NCBI GenBank assembly: GCA_003999685.1
Contig: CP021223.1
Location: 1,798,001 to 1,862,000, forward strand
Reading direction: 5' to 3'
Source: Taiwanofungus camphoratus
Taxonomy: Eukaryota > Basidiomycota > Agaricomycetes > Polyporales > Taiwanofungaceae
Length of the DNA: 64,000 nt
Both the position numbers and the translations under genes were made by a program. Below the pieces are notes generated by a model. It saw only the letters and a list, made by a program, of their open reading frames with translations, ran no database searches and was not told the origin of the DNA. Below, one piece after another: positions 22,726 to 34,713 of the stretch (the stretch's first letter is position 1; every line of letters starts with the position of its first letter).

Positions 22726-23451
22726 TTCAGATCGGGGCCTGTTCAATTACCCAGCTTGCAATATGGTTATTCCAGTCCAAGTCCTCAAGCTATTTAAGTA
22801 TGTTGTCGGCTTGTATGTACGCGCACGCCGGCAAGCAAGACCGGCGGCCTGAGCGGAACCGACACTACTTAATATGATAAATGACTCCAGACTCATCGAT
22901 GATTCCTATAATGGATCGTTCTCATCCATGTACATGAATACATATTGAATACTCGTGTTCATGGTTAGCGACTGCAGGGTCCGTCTGGTAACTTCTTTTT
23001 GAGCCATACTGGTCGTGACACTCGGGCCAGATTCCGTGTAAGAACAACACATGGAAGGCATCTTACTGTGTTTGGATTCGCTGTGAGCCACGATTCATAG
23101 TACCCCCACATTCAGTCTAAATCAGTGCGAGATCGGACAAATAATCAACGTTACAAAAAGTACACCCGTGGCATACAAGTACAACCGACAAAACAGCAAA
23201 TATCATCTACATCATCGAGGATCACATGGAAAAAATAATCTGAAGAATAACCGAAAACAACAAGAGAGCCTGAAGTAACCGTACAATGCCCACAATTCAT
23301 CGTACAACATCTACAATGAGACAGCAAGAGCAACGAGATGCAATAATGATGAGCGATAAGAAATACCAGTGTTGCAAGAAAAGGACTATCGTGAAATCAA
23401 ACGGAACCCAGTCTCCAAGATGTGATCAATCCGAAAATTTGTATGACATCA
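22726..23451. other. Intergenic, promoter side of the transcription factor
   Basis: Holds the promoter of the transcription factor and the 3' end of the ankyrin gene. AT-rich near 23100-23450. No gene recognised. Confidence 0.5.
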
Positions 23452-26400
23452 CTATGACTTGCCCTTGAAAGTTTGGACGAAGCTTTTGATCCCCTCGAAC
23501 CGAGGCTTTATACTAATATGGCTCCGCGGGGCAATAGAGGTCTTCTGCCAAGAATCTGTAGTATGAAAGCCCATCTTCGCAAGCTTGTTTGCCCGTGCTA
23601 TCTGACGTTCCTGTTCGTTCATAGGTCTGCCAGGAACACACTCAACGCAGGAGTCCTGGGCAGGAGCCGTTGATATGCGGGAGAGGGGAATGCCTTCGGC
23701 GTGATAGTGAGCATTACGTCTGGAGGTGTGGGGTTCGGGATCGGGAGTGCGCGACCGATGTAACTTCGGGGGTGGACCCGGAAGCACTTCTGAATTCACT
23801 TTGAGATGCATTGATTTGGGAGGAGTAAGGGAAGCACTGAGACTATGGCTCAAGTGGTCGGATTCGATAGAGGTCGACTTCGAATCCGCTCTGGAAGCAG
23901 TCGTAGACCGTTGACGGTGTGACGGTGAGCTTCCACGGTGCGGAGATCCACTCAAAAAAGCGTTTGACGATGCTGCAAAAGTGGACAGGTGAGATGGTAC
24001 GCTAGCCGCGATATGATACGAATGTACTTACGAGTGCCGCCACTAGTATGAGGTCTTCTCACTCTGCCATGCTTGACCGTACGAGTGTGATGAGGTCTCT
24101 CCTCCAGACTGAATTTCCTGTCCAAGCCTCTAGAGCCGTGGCTGCTAACGGCTTCCTCCCTATATTCTGGAACGTGGAATCCTTGACGAGGGCTGCGAGC
24201 GGCCGACGGACTCCTCCGTCTATCCTCTCGCTCTTGTTTAAACTTCCTTTCAATCGCCAAGCTTTCTCCATACGCCGCCAGCTTCGCGCTCAAAGGCGTC
24301 CTGTCGACCTTGTCCCCTCCGGATGGTTTGCTTTCGATTTCAATCTCTTGCATGTCGAGGATGCTCTGTTGGGCAAGCTGTACCAGCGCCTCAGCCTGCG
24401 CATGAGACGATATGGAATGGATATTAATGTCCAGAGGAGCCCTTGGGCTCTTAGATGCGAGCGGAGTTTCCAGATCGTCAAGGAAGTGTTGAGACTCCAT
24501 CCCATCTTGGTCGCTAATGACGTGTCTGATGTTAATAGAGGGAGATTCGGTATGTATCGAAGGCGATGAAGATATCATGGGTCCTGGCAGCTGAGGATGC
24601 GATACCGCTGGCGTCGTAACAAATCCACTAGTGCCACCAGAGCTGGGGGGCTGACCACTCGCGTCTGTACTCGTACTGCTAACAGAATCACCCCTCACTC
24701 TATTATCCATTCCGTGAGTGCCTAATGAGTTCAAGTTTTCCGACTGGCTCGAATCGTCAGGAGGAGAGTTGATGTTGAATGGACAGTCGAACCTGGTCGA
24801 CAGTGATTGCCTAGAATTGAGGGGCGAGAGTGGCGACAACGAAGATTGGGATGACAGAGTTGGCTGTATTTGCGACAGACCTTCGGTATTCATCCCAGCC
24901 AATCTGGATACAATCAGTTCACCATATTGATCCTCATCTTCTTCTTCAAGATCACATCCACCTTCAGGTTCTGCGGTGATTCGCGTGGCTGATCCAAGTC
25001 CGGACTCGTCTTCATCCAATTCAAGTGCCATTTCCAGCGGCATTCTCGGACTATCAGACATCAATTCGCTGCGGATTGACGTGACACTCCTGCTGGAGTT
25101 GAGATTTCTCGCTGGGCTACGACTCGCGTGTCGGCGTGCGTCATTCCTCAGCGAGTGAGAAGGGGCCGTGGTCGAGGTGGAGTCAAACCGAAGAGCCCGC
25201 GAAGACGAATGGGCGGAAGGCCCCGGCTTTTGACCGTCGGTCTGCAATTGGCCCGAGGACGAGCGATGGTGGAGACGGAGGATACTAGGCCTCGTTGATG
25301 GACTTCTGGTCCTACTGACACCCAGATCTGTAACAAATCCTTCGTGTTTGGCAAACTTAGAACTCAACCGCTCGCTGGACAATGCGCGGTGCAGATCGAC
25401 AGCAAGAGGCGCTCGGACATGGTTGACGGATTCACTCTCGCTGAAGAGCCGCCCGCGAAAATGGTTGTGAGTATCGCGGGTTGGGGCAGAATTATCTGGT
25501 GACGGTGAGGCCAAACCATGAGGTGAACCAGTACGAGATGACAAAGGAAGTGTCGAAAGCCCTGCACGATGATCAGGAGCTGGTGATGGGGAGGCTGATG
25601 TTACAGCTGAATTCGATGTGGTGTACCCAGATAGGCCCTCAGATGCGCTAGAAGTATCACTGATACTCTTCTTGAAGATGTTCATGAGGGAAATCTTGCC
25701 TCTGACCTTGTTCAGGGTCGGGGACTGGTCAGCATCAGTACCAGCTGACCTAGGTCTTCGTGAACGTGAACCCGAAGGGTGAGGTGACTTAATATGAGGC
25801 ATCGTCTGGGGTGTTTCGAGCACATGAGGAAGGGATGGTCGACGAGCGGGTAGCATCCCAGCGTCTCCGGGGCCGGTAGAATTGAAAGTGTAATCGCCCA
25901 TAGATCCGGAAGGCGATACCGACGAGGTGATGGCAGAATCGCCAGGCTGTCCTGTCGAATCAAGCACTGCGAAGGAAGGGGAGGACTGCGATAGGGCAGG
26001 TATAAACATATTAAGGGCATTGTCGATGGACCGCTTCACGCGCAGTCTCTTGCTCACAATGCATATCCGACAGTCGCTGGATCCACAATATTGGTGCCGA
26101 TCTTCTGTCGTTGTAGCAACCCCAGAGCTCAAGTCCGCATTTGCAAATGAGTTGGACCTCTCCCTCTCCCTCAGATCCTTGTCCTTGTTATATGACCATT
26201 GTTTCAAGACGTCAGCGCATGCAATCCACCCATTCTGTCGCGCAAGCATCTCGGGGGTTGTACCATGCTTGTCGGGGCGGTCTGGATGCGCTCCGTGCAT
26301 AAGTAGGGTCAGAACAACATCGGTGTGACCATTGGCACACGCGAAATGAAGAGGCGTTGAACCAGATGCTCCAACGATTGGGGCAGAAGCATCACGGTTT

Positions 26401-26789
26401 TTGTCACTAGAGTATCGTCGTGGTAATCTAGAATTTGACGGTACAACTAAATTGAGTTCACCGTGAGGAATGCATGTGAAAACGAAATCTCACCGTGGCG
26501 CGTTGACATCAGCTCCTTTTTCAATCAACAACCGAACAACAAGATCGTTACCGCCAGAACACGCCGCATGTAGAGGGAGAACGCCATCCAGGACAGAATT
26601 AACAGGTTGCCCATTGTCTAGGGCATACTTCACCAATCCAATATTTCCGGTGGCTGCGGCGGAATGTAGACCAAGATGGGGAACTAGAAGAACAATCAGC
26701 GGGAAAGCATGGACGAGAACATAGCACTGACACTCTATGGTAACATTGTACTTTGCCTCTGTTCTCTGAGTCTTGGACACTCCAGGCAT
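23452..26789 (-). CDS. Ankyrin-repeat protein with long disordered Ser-rich region
   Basis: Four exons (26789-26732, 26683-26494, 26427-24032, 23972-23452) give 1054 aa. The first ~150 residues hold ankyrin repeats: GLHSAAATGNIGLVKYALD, GVLPLHAACSGGNDLVVRLL, STPLHFACANGHTDVVLTLL and then HGTTPEMLARQNGWIACADV. A CxxxxC-type pair (YCGSSDCRICIV) follows. The remaining ~850 residues are low-complexity Ser/Pro/Arg-rich sequence with many SP and SPxR sites, an acidic patch (DLEEEDEDQYGEL) and a Glu/Arg-rich helix (ERKFKQEREDRRRSPSA). Such N-terminal ankyrins plus disordered tails occur in conserved basidiomycete scaffold-like proteins without assigned function. Many SP sites suggest kinase control (inference). 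The first junction uses a weak donor at 26731, so the extreme N-terminus is the least certain part. Confidence 0.85.
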
Positions 26790-28525
26790 GGCCGTTCGTA
26801 TAATCACAGAAGACGGCTTGCAGAACAGATCAGATATATACACCGGCGAATATGGTGAGGGTTGTCACAACAGAGACGCCGTCGGATTGTTGACACCGGT
26901 CGGTCTATTTGTCCCCTTTGAGGTTTGCTAGACCAGGAACACCTTGAAGCACAGGTACGCAAAGCAAGTAGGAGGCCGTACAGTTCCTGAGGGAAATAGA
27001 CAAAGTGTTGAGGCCGCACAATGCGACAGGGAATGGGGAGCGCCACAACGTACAAGTTGAAAGGGAAGCAAGCAGATGGAGGGAGACGAGGGGCAAGACA
27101 GGTATGGGCGGCTCACGGGTGACATAAGCTTCCGCTGCCCGCTCGCGAGTTATGTTGGTTCCGGCTTCTTCAGGCTGTACTGGTTGCTCTTCTGCCCGTA
27201 TTGTTGTTGTTCTCTCTTCCCTCCTTGTCTATCCATCTTCACAGGTATGTACATCAATCTGATCCCGACTGGTGTGATCTCTGCTGCCATGCCTTCAAGA
27301 TGTCTTCTCGACACCACGACTGGTTTCTGCGCCGATTACACTGACAGTTTATCTCCTGCGTTCAAAATTGTACTAGTCCTCCATGTGAGTGCGCTCGTGC
27401 ATCTTGTTGTATTAGGCATCGGCTGGAACCCAGTACACTGCCATGGCTTGTGCTCATAACCTGAGCTGAATGCGGTGCAGTGTTGCCACATCGAATTTTG
27501 TTCTCAGAATCAGTGGTCGCAGAACCCCTTCCTCTCAACCGGGCGTTAGTTCACCGCAATGCTGCATTGCATCAAAGGTCTAACTCTCGATCCCTAGACT
27601 CGGCACAGCATGGCTGCCCGAAAAGGCCTTTTAGCATCGAGAAAAAGACGCCGTATATCAGCAGGACGGAAAGCGCCTCGTCGAGATGGACACGTTGTGG
27701 TAAATAATTTCTCCATATGTTCATGGATGTGCGCTTAGAGCAATGAGGTCCTCGGAGACGGGTAGTCTCCAGCGCAATATTTGTTGCTTGATATCGTACT
27801 TCACGTTTAAGCATCACCTCGCCTGATGACTTTAATGGACTACAGGATATGGGTAAGTACTGATATGTGTCTGTCCGTTCCGATAAGACGGGACTGGTAT
27901 TGCTCTGCATTTGGACTTCGGTAAGAGCTGTGCTATGCCGTCTGCATTGCACTTCTGATGGCGCAAAGCACGTGTAGAGAAATTCTGCTCAGTAGGTACC
28001 CAATGGTGGCAAAACCCATGCAGCCAGATGATCAGATACGGATATCCTGAGGCACGAAGGTTGAAGGAAGTATTTAGTCTATATGGGGAGGCTAGCCAGA
28101 TGGGACTTCATCCATCTGCTTTTTTAGTTCTGTCACCGTAACAGCGCCCATTGATGCAAGGGTCAGGATTGAGAACATTAAGCTATACTTGGTACAGCTC
28201 GAATCTAGCCCTGTGATTCTCTGAGACACATGGGATTCCCGGACTTGAAGCTCAGACCATGCGAAGCTTGTGCGTGGTTTCGGGTTTTCGTCGTTCGACT
28301 CAAGGGGCAGGCAAAATTTTCGACACGAGGTCAGAAATCCCGGCTAGTCACAAATGTAAGTATGCTCTACGTGATGGTCACAGTGTGACGACCCTCCTCG
28401 GTTTTTGAGTTGGGTCTATATTAGGCCACTACTTATGACGACGATAACTCGACTTATTATCGATCATTGACCATCTACGATTGTTCCATAGTGGATGAGG
28501 ACGTAACGGTGCGGGAGAGTTTGCA
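26790..28525. other. Divergent intergenic region, about 1.7 kb
   Basis: Separates the ankyrin gene (-) from the HAD hydrolase gene (+) and must hold both promoters. A 127-codon plus-strand frame at 27076-27459 is pyrimidine-rich and domain-free, resembling a leader rather than a gene. A repeat segment at 28032-28090 also occurs at 52014-52078. Confidence 0.45.
28032..28090 (+). repeat. Dispersed repeat segment, copy A
   Basis: About 60 bases align with 52014-52078 (shared core GATATCCTGAGGCA, then GGTTGAAGGAA, and TGGGGAG at the end). Similarity fades beyond this apart from a later GAGACACA-containing patch. The family and ends are not determined. Confidence 0.5.
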
Positions 28526-30400
28526 ATGAATTGTTCGCGTATCGCCGGTCTCCTTTACAGTACACGCCAGGGTTCGACAGGATACTCGACGGCTCGGTTT
28601 TATCAACGTGAGTGACATCTAGCTTCATCGACATTTTGGTTTGCAATCGTTCAGTTCGCGGAATAGACGCTGCACGTGGTCTTAAGCGTGTACCCTCAGT
28701 CGCATTTGCGTTTGATGTCGTATGTTTCGTGCCAGAATAGGGGTTATAGGCTACAATTGACTGGTCGCATCCCTACATTCAAGGATGGTGTCCTAACTCA
28801 TGGTCCTCAGACCATACCAGCTGCTAAACGTGCTCTAGCATTTCTTGAAGGCGACAATCCTACAGGAGGGTGAGCCTTTACAACTCCATGTCTGAAATAT
28901 ACGGGTATTGACAGGGTTCACGGAAGCAAGATACCGTATATCTTGGTCAGAGTCTGCTCTCTGGTGGTTATTTTGAGGTTCATTGGAATGATGTCTCCCA
29001 GATCACCAATGGAGGCGGTGTCAGTGAGGAAGCTCGATGTCAGAAGTTGACATCACAGCTTGGATTCAACGTAAGCCGTAGCTGATCGTCATCATACCGG
29101 AGCGATCCATAATGCCTTGCGGACACAGATTCAAGTAGACCAATTTATCCAGTCCCACACCATCTTGAAACAGATTGTGTGCAAGTATGCCGACGTTCCG
29201 GTCCTTGTTCTAGGAGGAAGAAACGACGAGGTTCGCCAAGTCGCTGAGGGGTAATTTTATCTCATAGCGTTGGAAATAAGAACCGACACCATTCTTCTGT
29301 AGCTATGGCTTTAAGAGGGCTTACACTACACTTGATGTGCATGCATGGAACCCTGCGTACGTGGATCGTCCAACTGGATACTTAAGAACACCGAATGACT
29401 ACTTATCCCTCAAATAGCATATGGCCCTTTCATGAATTGACTCCTTCAGAACGACAATCTACGAAGGTAATGATTCTGTGTGCGCACATAATCGCACGAA
29501 ACTCACTTCAAAATTAGACAGTCAATTTCTCACAGACACCTATTGCGGCCATATTCGTGTTTCACGATCCCCGTAACTGGGCGCTGGATATTCAGATAAT
29601 ATGCGACATCGTTCGGTCTGGTGGCGTAATTGGCGGACCGGCTACATCTACTGTCAGGGGCCATCACGCGTCAAGTGGTGATGGACGGGGCCCTGTTGAA
29701 CTCATATTCTGCAACCCGGACATTTTATGGAAATCGGATTACGACCGGCCCAGGCTCGGCCAGGGTGCATTTCGTGTAGCCTTCCAAGCCGTCTACAAGG
29801 TAAGCTCTAGAGAAACAAAATCACTCTGCATGCCTTCATCTGACTATATCTTTCCTTCAATGCGTAATAGGCGTTGACCGGCTCGGAATACCCTTATGTG
29901 CAGTATGGCAAGCCGACGAAGGAGACTTATTTGTTCGCTAAGCAGGTGCTGAAGAACCGGTTTAAGGGGCTCTACGGCCAGAAAACAGAGCAACAGCCAG
30001 AAGTGTCAGTACTTTCTCAATTGACTAATCAATACGTGGGAATGTTATTGACGAGGTGTTCCTAATACAGATACATGGTAGGAGGTAAGTGCTAACATTC
30101 AAGTGGGTGATGACCCAGTGAAAGCATTGATCTGTGCTTTCTTTACTGCAGACAACCCAGAATCTGGTGATTGGTCATCCTGTCTCACGGCATCTGCGCC
30201 CGCTGATCCTTTGCACGTTTGCAGATATAGCTGGTGCAAATGCAGCAGGTTGGAACTCGATATTGGTACACACCGGAGTGTATGATCCAGTCCATGGACC
30301 ACCGAGCCATGTACCCACTCATCAGGCGAAGGACGTCGAGGAGGCTGTCAGATGGGCTATTCAGCGTGAGATGGACAGAGCCGCTGGGCCTTTGCCATGA
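28526..30400 (+). CDS. HAD-superfamily hydrolase, CECR5/HDHD5-like, probably mitochondrial
   Basis: Thirteen exons join in phase to 388 aa: 28526-28607, 28655-28719, 28784-28869, 28927-28945, 29002-29070, 29129-29250, 29304-29357, 29418-29466, 29518-29799, 29871-30004, 30071-30084, 30152-30166 and 30225-30400. The N-terminus (MNCSRIAGLLYSTRQGSTGY) is basic and hydroxylated, like a mitochondrial targeting peptide. HAD motifs are present: FAFDVDGVLTHG (motif I nucleophile), ITNGGG (motif II), GKPTKETY (motif III Lys) and YMVGDNPESDIAGAN (motif IV). The layout matches the CECR5 subfamily, whose substrate is not established. Three exons are only 14-19 nt. The splice site inside motif I means the FDxD core is built only after splicing. 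No lesion found. Confidence 0.92.
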
Positions 30401-31133
30401 ACCAAAAATCATAGGCTACCTCCTACCTTCCTTGATATTTTTCTCGTGCCATGAATCGTGGCTCCGGTAGCCTTCGTATAGGCAGCACGCACGAACTTAC
30501 TACCTATGGAATTTTTACTATTCATGACGGCCATAAAATCATAACTGGCTACAACCATGTTCGGCTTGAAAAGGCGACCGAGGGAAGATATGATACATCA
30601 TCCATAATATATAATTCCAGAGATCTCATGCGTACATGGTTGCTGATGTTAGACTTCCGCAACAACATAATAGGACAGCAAACAGCTCTATACTCACATC
30701 ATTTTCCACTGGAAGTCCCCTTGAGGAAGTTAAGTCTCTTATCGACAGAAACCAGTAGTCAACGTAGTGTGAAACGGAGCGTATTTGTCACATACTTCAG
30801 CGGAAAGAGCAAGCGAATCAACGGACGATGGAGGCTATTTTCCGCATCAGAGGCGAGGCTGCGAGCATTCAGTCGGTCAATGAACGAGTTAACAATGGCC
30901 TACACGCAAATGGGCATGGTTGTTAAGACTGACAAGTACCATATTGGTACATCTACCTAGCTAAGGTCAGAATCTCATGCCTGATACCGTAGATACAAAC
31001 AGGAGTGTCATCCTGGCCAGGTGGCTTCAAATTTGCGGCCGCAGTCGCGATTGACTTACCGCGGCAATGCATGTGTAGCACCACATCCTTCGAGCGCATA
31101 GCAGGGGTTTGACTCACTAACGATTGTTGACAG
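30401..31133. other. Intergenic with a 169-codon open frame of doubtful status
   Basis: A plus-strand frame runs from an ATG at 30451 to 30960 right after the hydrolase gene. Its product is polar, without domain, signal or helix, and I cannot tell it from chance or 3' untranslated sequence. The rest should contain the ferroportin promoter. Confidence 0.35.
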
Positions 31134-33175
31134 ATGAATGAATCACGTATGGGCTGCAAGGATGAAGTATCGGTGGTTGTCGACGACAAGGCACTCCAGC
31201 CCAAGGCACCTCCAGCTGCGTGCAGTGCAATCCTTGCGACAGTCCACGACACGACTACGGCAGAACACGACTTGAGCACTGATTCTCGGTCGGATGAACC
31301 GATGCCGCAGAATGCACATGCGCCATCCACTGATGCTCCTGACAGGCGAGACGAAGGCCAAGGAGCAGCAGAATTTGACAGGAGAGCGCTTGTTGTACTA
31401 CTAGTACAGCATTTCTCGAAGTAATACCCTTTCTACATCGAGTCCGTTTGTAGCAATGGCATCTAAAACAGACCTTGCAGCTCGTGGGGCCTTCGCACGG
31501 CGGAATTCGCTATTTATCTCTTCTTGATCACTCTTTTCCCGAATTCGCTCCTACCGGTGTCCATCTTCGGCTTTTTGACCACGGGCAGTGCAGTCATCTT
31601 GTCAGGCTGGGCGGGTCACCAGGTCGACATCCGCCACAATCTTCGATTGGTGCGCGCATGCATAGTTATAATCAAGCTTTCAGCGTGCGGGGCCTATGCT
31701 GGGTCTCTTGTCCTGTTGTATGACCATGCCCGCAACCTCTGGCACCCTTGGTCGACTTCACTGGCACGAGGAATGTTTGCTATTATTGTCATTTGCGGTT
31801 GTGTCCACAATTTGGCTGGAGTAGCTATATCTGTCGCCATTGAAAGAGACTGGGTCACCACCATCGCAGATGGGTCATCAATCCGTTTGACTACGATCAA
31901 CACGTACCTACGACGCGTCGATCTTTTATGCAAACTGTTGGCACCATTGTTTGTTTCCCTGCTGACGACCGCTGCATCTTATACCTTCGCAGCCTATTTT
32001 CTTTGTGGCGTGGAAGCTGTGTCGGTAATATTCGAGTTACTCTGTGCGTCCATACGATTTGATTTCATACAACACTCATATTTACCACGCTCACAGGGAT
32101 CGCTATTGTATACCGCCGTTTCCCGGCTCTGAAGGCCGCTCAAGCAGCAAGAGAAGTGTTCAGACAACAGGGACAAGCACTGCCGCGACAAGAACAGCCA
32201 TCTACAACTTCATTGAACTCATTAGCATGTACACTCCAAGCATATCTGAGGAGTAACCTCTCGGATTGGAAAGAATTTATTCAACATCCGATATTCTTGT
32301 CTTCGGTTGCCATATCTTGCCTGTACTTCACCGTGCTCAGCTTTGACGGCACAATGTTGAGCTTCTTGAAGTCTGAGACTTACAGCGATCCCTTCCTCGC
32401 CGGAATGCGTGCCCTCAACGTTGTAGCCGGCCTAGCGGGAACAATGACTATGCCGGTATTGGAGAGAAGGCTCGGACTTGTGCGCGCCGGTAACTGGAGT
32501 ATATGGTAAGAACCAGAATGCTCTCAATTAAATAGCAGCCCCAGGACTCAAAACACACTCACCGCATAGGTCTGAGGCGATGTGTCTCTTGCCGGTCGTC
32601 CTAGCATTTTATGTCGGCTCACCGCCTCCGGGTGAGCGCGCACCTGCTTGGAACGCTGCATTATTATTCGGAGGTCCGTGGCAATGTTCTTTTTACCTAT
32701 ATGCAGGGCAGTAAGCCGAGAGGAATTATAGGAATGATACTGTCCAGAGTTGGCCTTTGGGCATTTGATCTTTGTCAGTTGAAGGAATTGCAGATGGTTC
32801 TAGCCACTCACCCTCGCCGGAATTCTATGTGTGTTTTCTTTCCGTTTGTGGCACATCTTCGTCTGGGTTTATGGTTCCCTACTCCATCAAGCACGGCTCT
32901 TCAATTCTCTCTGCAAAACATAGCTGACATGCTGAAAGTCCGTCGTCTCTTTTTGTTCTTCCACGGATAGACTGATAGTTGATGCTGCCGTGCAGTATGT
33001 TCTCACAATGATCTTGTCCCAGCCATCACAATTCAAGATAGCTGCTCTCACATCTTTCGTGAGTGTTGTACTTGGCGCGACAACATATTTGGCGTATGTA
33101 CGAAGAGAGCGTGGACATATTCTACACCATAACCTCGGTGATATGATTACATTGCTCAAACGTAAGACACGGTGA
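31134..33175 (+). CDS. Ferroportin-type metal exporter (SLC40 family)
   Basis: Seven exons (31134-31420, 31481-32043, 32097-32505, 32570-32673, 32732-32828, 32892-32937, 32996-33175) give 561 aa. After a ~85-residue polar N-terminus comes the family start, LLVQHFSNSWGLRTAEFAIY and LFPNSLLPVSIFGFL. Further marks are NTYLRRVDLLCKLLAPLFVS, GMRALNVVAGLAG, LSRVGLWAFDLCQLKELQ and ALQFSLQNIADMLKYVLTMI. These correspond to conserved helices of ferroportin, a 12-helix facilitator that exports Fe(II) or related metals. In fungi the members are poorly studied, and vacuolar or plasma-membrane location is possible. Residue spacing and length match the family, and all junctions keep frame. It lies between the hydrolase and the DUF218 gene on one strand but each has its own spacing, so no operon-like link is implied. 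Confidence 0.9.
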
Positions 33176-33522
33176 TATCATTAGTTATCGGAGTAAAACC
33201 TTTGGTCTGGAATGGGCAGTGACGGTCAGCTTACTGTACACTGGTGGCCGGTGGGTTCGCGTCCCTTTGTGTTACTGCAATCAGACACTACACTCGCACG
33301 TAGCTATGCGGATTTTACTTGAATAAAATTGAGGCAACGACGTATCGTACTGGTTTTGAATAAGTCGTACTTATTTCAAGACAAGTCCACGGCGTCTACG
33401 GGCGCCTACTGTGGTCACTGACCGAAGCGACCCATATAAACGGGTAGTTAATCTGTACTTAGTCAGAGGAGTCTGAGTCGGCCCTTGACAGGATAGCTGC
33501 TTTACTTCCGGTTCTTGTCCCT
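33176..33522. other. Intergenic, promoter of the DUF218 gene
   Basis: About 350 bp between the ferroportin stop and the DUF218 ATG. No separate gene is seen. Confidence 0.5.
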
Positions 33523-34713
33523 ATGCTCCCATTGCCAGTATCCCTTTCAGCTAGGCGAGAGTTTCGGAGGCACAATACTCGATCTTACAGGAACACAAAA
33601 GGCATCCTTCTCAGTCGTGGCCGAGTAACCAATCTTGGTCTCCTGCTATTGGCAAGCTTTGCCGTACTCTCCTTTCTCTCCAACTTAAGATATTACTTCT
33701 CGTCCAACAACCCTCCAGGATTAGCTCTTGTTACCCCGCCAGCCGGCATACTGGCGACAATTGAACGTGATGATTCACTAGCGGCATTAGACCATCTGAT
33801 TATAGTTCCTGGACACGCTATATGGAAGGGAACTGATGCAACGCGGCGACTCAGTGACGAGGAATGGATTTTGGAACCTTATCAGAGAGGTGGTGGACGT
33901 GTTGCTGCTTTCTATCACCACATACTATCCGGGTGAGTCTCGTTGTATCGACATCTCGACTGTCATGACATGTTTCCCGTAGAGTGGATCTAGCCAGGGA
34001 GGATGAGAATGCTCTCCTCGTCTTTAGCGGGTATGAGGTCTGCATTCCAGAATTTCTCCCCCTGAGCTCACGCCGCTATCGTGCCAGCGGTCAAACTCGA
34101 CGTACATCAACGACCACTGAGGCCGAGTCGTACATGCGGCTGGCGCTCGCTGCTGGTGTCTTGCCGGTACATTCACCGTCTGCCAGAGAGCCGAGCCCTG
34201 CACTACGCGCGACCACTGAAAATTACGCGCTAGACTCGTACCAAAACTTGTTGTTTTCAATTGCTCGATTCCATGAATACACTGGTCGTTATCCAGAACA
34301 GATTACCGTAGTTGGCTATGAGATGAAAAGGCGGCGATTCATTGACTTGCATCGTGCCGCGTTACGATGGCCAAAAACTCGCTTTCACTATATTGGAATA
34401 GACGCCGAAGGTGACGAAGGAGCGAAAGCTCGGGAAGGCGAGGTGGGCCCATATCTGATCCGAGTGGCTTATGATATTGAGTTCCTTGCGCATGCAGAAC
34501 TTGAATGGGTATTTGCCTTATTCGGTTGATACTTACGGCTGCCATGATTTGCTGCTGTCAAAACGACGATGGCGTAACCCATTCGCGCGCTACCACTCAT
34601 ATTATACCTCCTCGCCAGAGCTGGATGCACTTTTCAATTGGTGTCCTGGTCCTCTAGAAGGGGGCCCGACGACCACTTATCCTAGTCCTCTTCCTTGGGA
34701 CCACCTTCGATGA
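33523..34713 (+). CDS. DUF218 domain membrane-anchored protein
   Basis: Four exons (33523-33932, 33983-34030, 34088-34442, 34498-34713) give 342 aa. The N-terminus is basic, then residues about 38-58 form one helix (LGLLLLASFAVLSFLSNL), suggesting a type II membrane protein. The DUF218 fold follows with LDHLIIVPGHAIW, ALLVFSGGQTR, EAESY, YALDSYQNLLFSIARFHE and QITVVGYEMKRRRF. The C-terminal block, VDTYGCHDLLLSKRRWRNPF, is typical for the fungal subgroup. Bacterial DUF218 proteins (YdcF, SanA) are linked to envelope functions and nucleotide binding; the fungal role is unknown. All junctions keep frame. Confidence 0.85.

Noticed and set aside
22726-22746. Upstream extension of the transcription factor frame
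   Set aside because: The first codon is TTG; the next ATG at 22725 is used.
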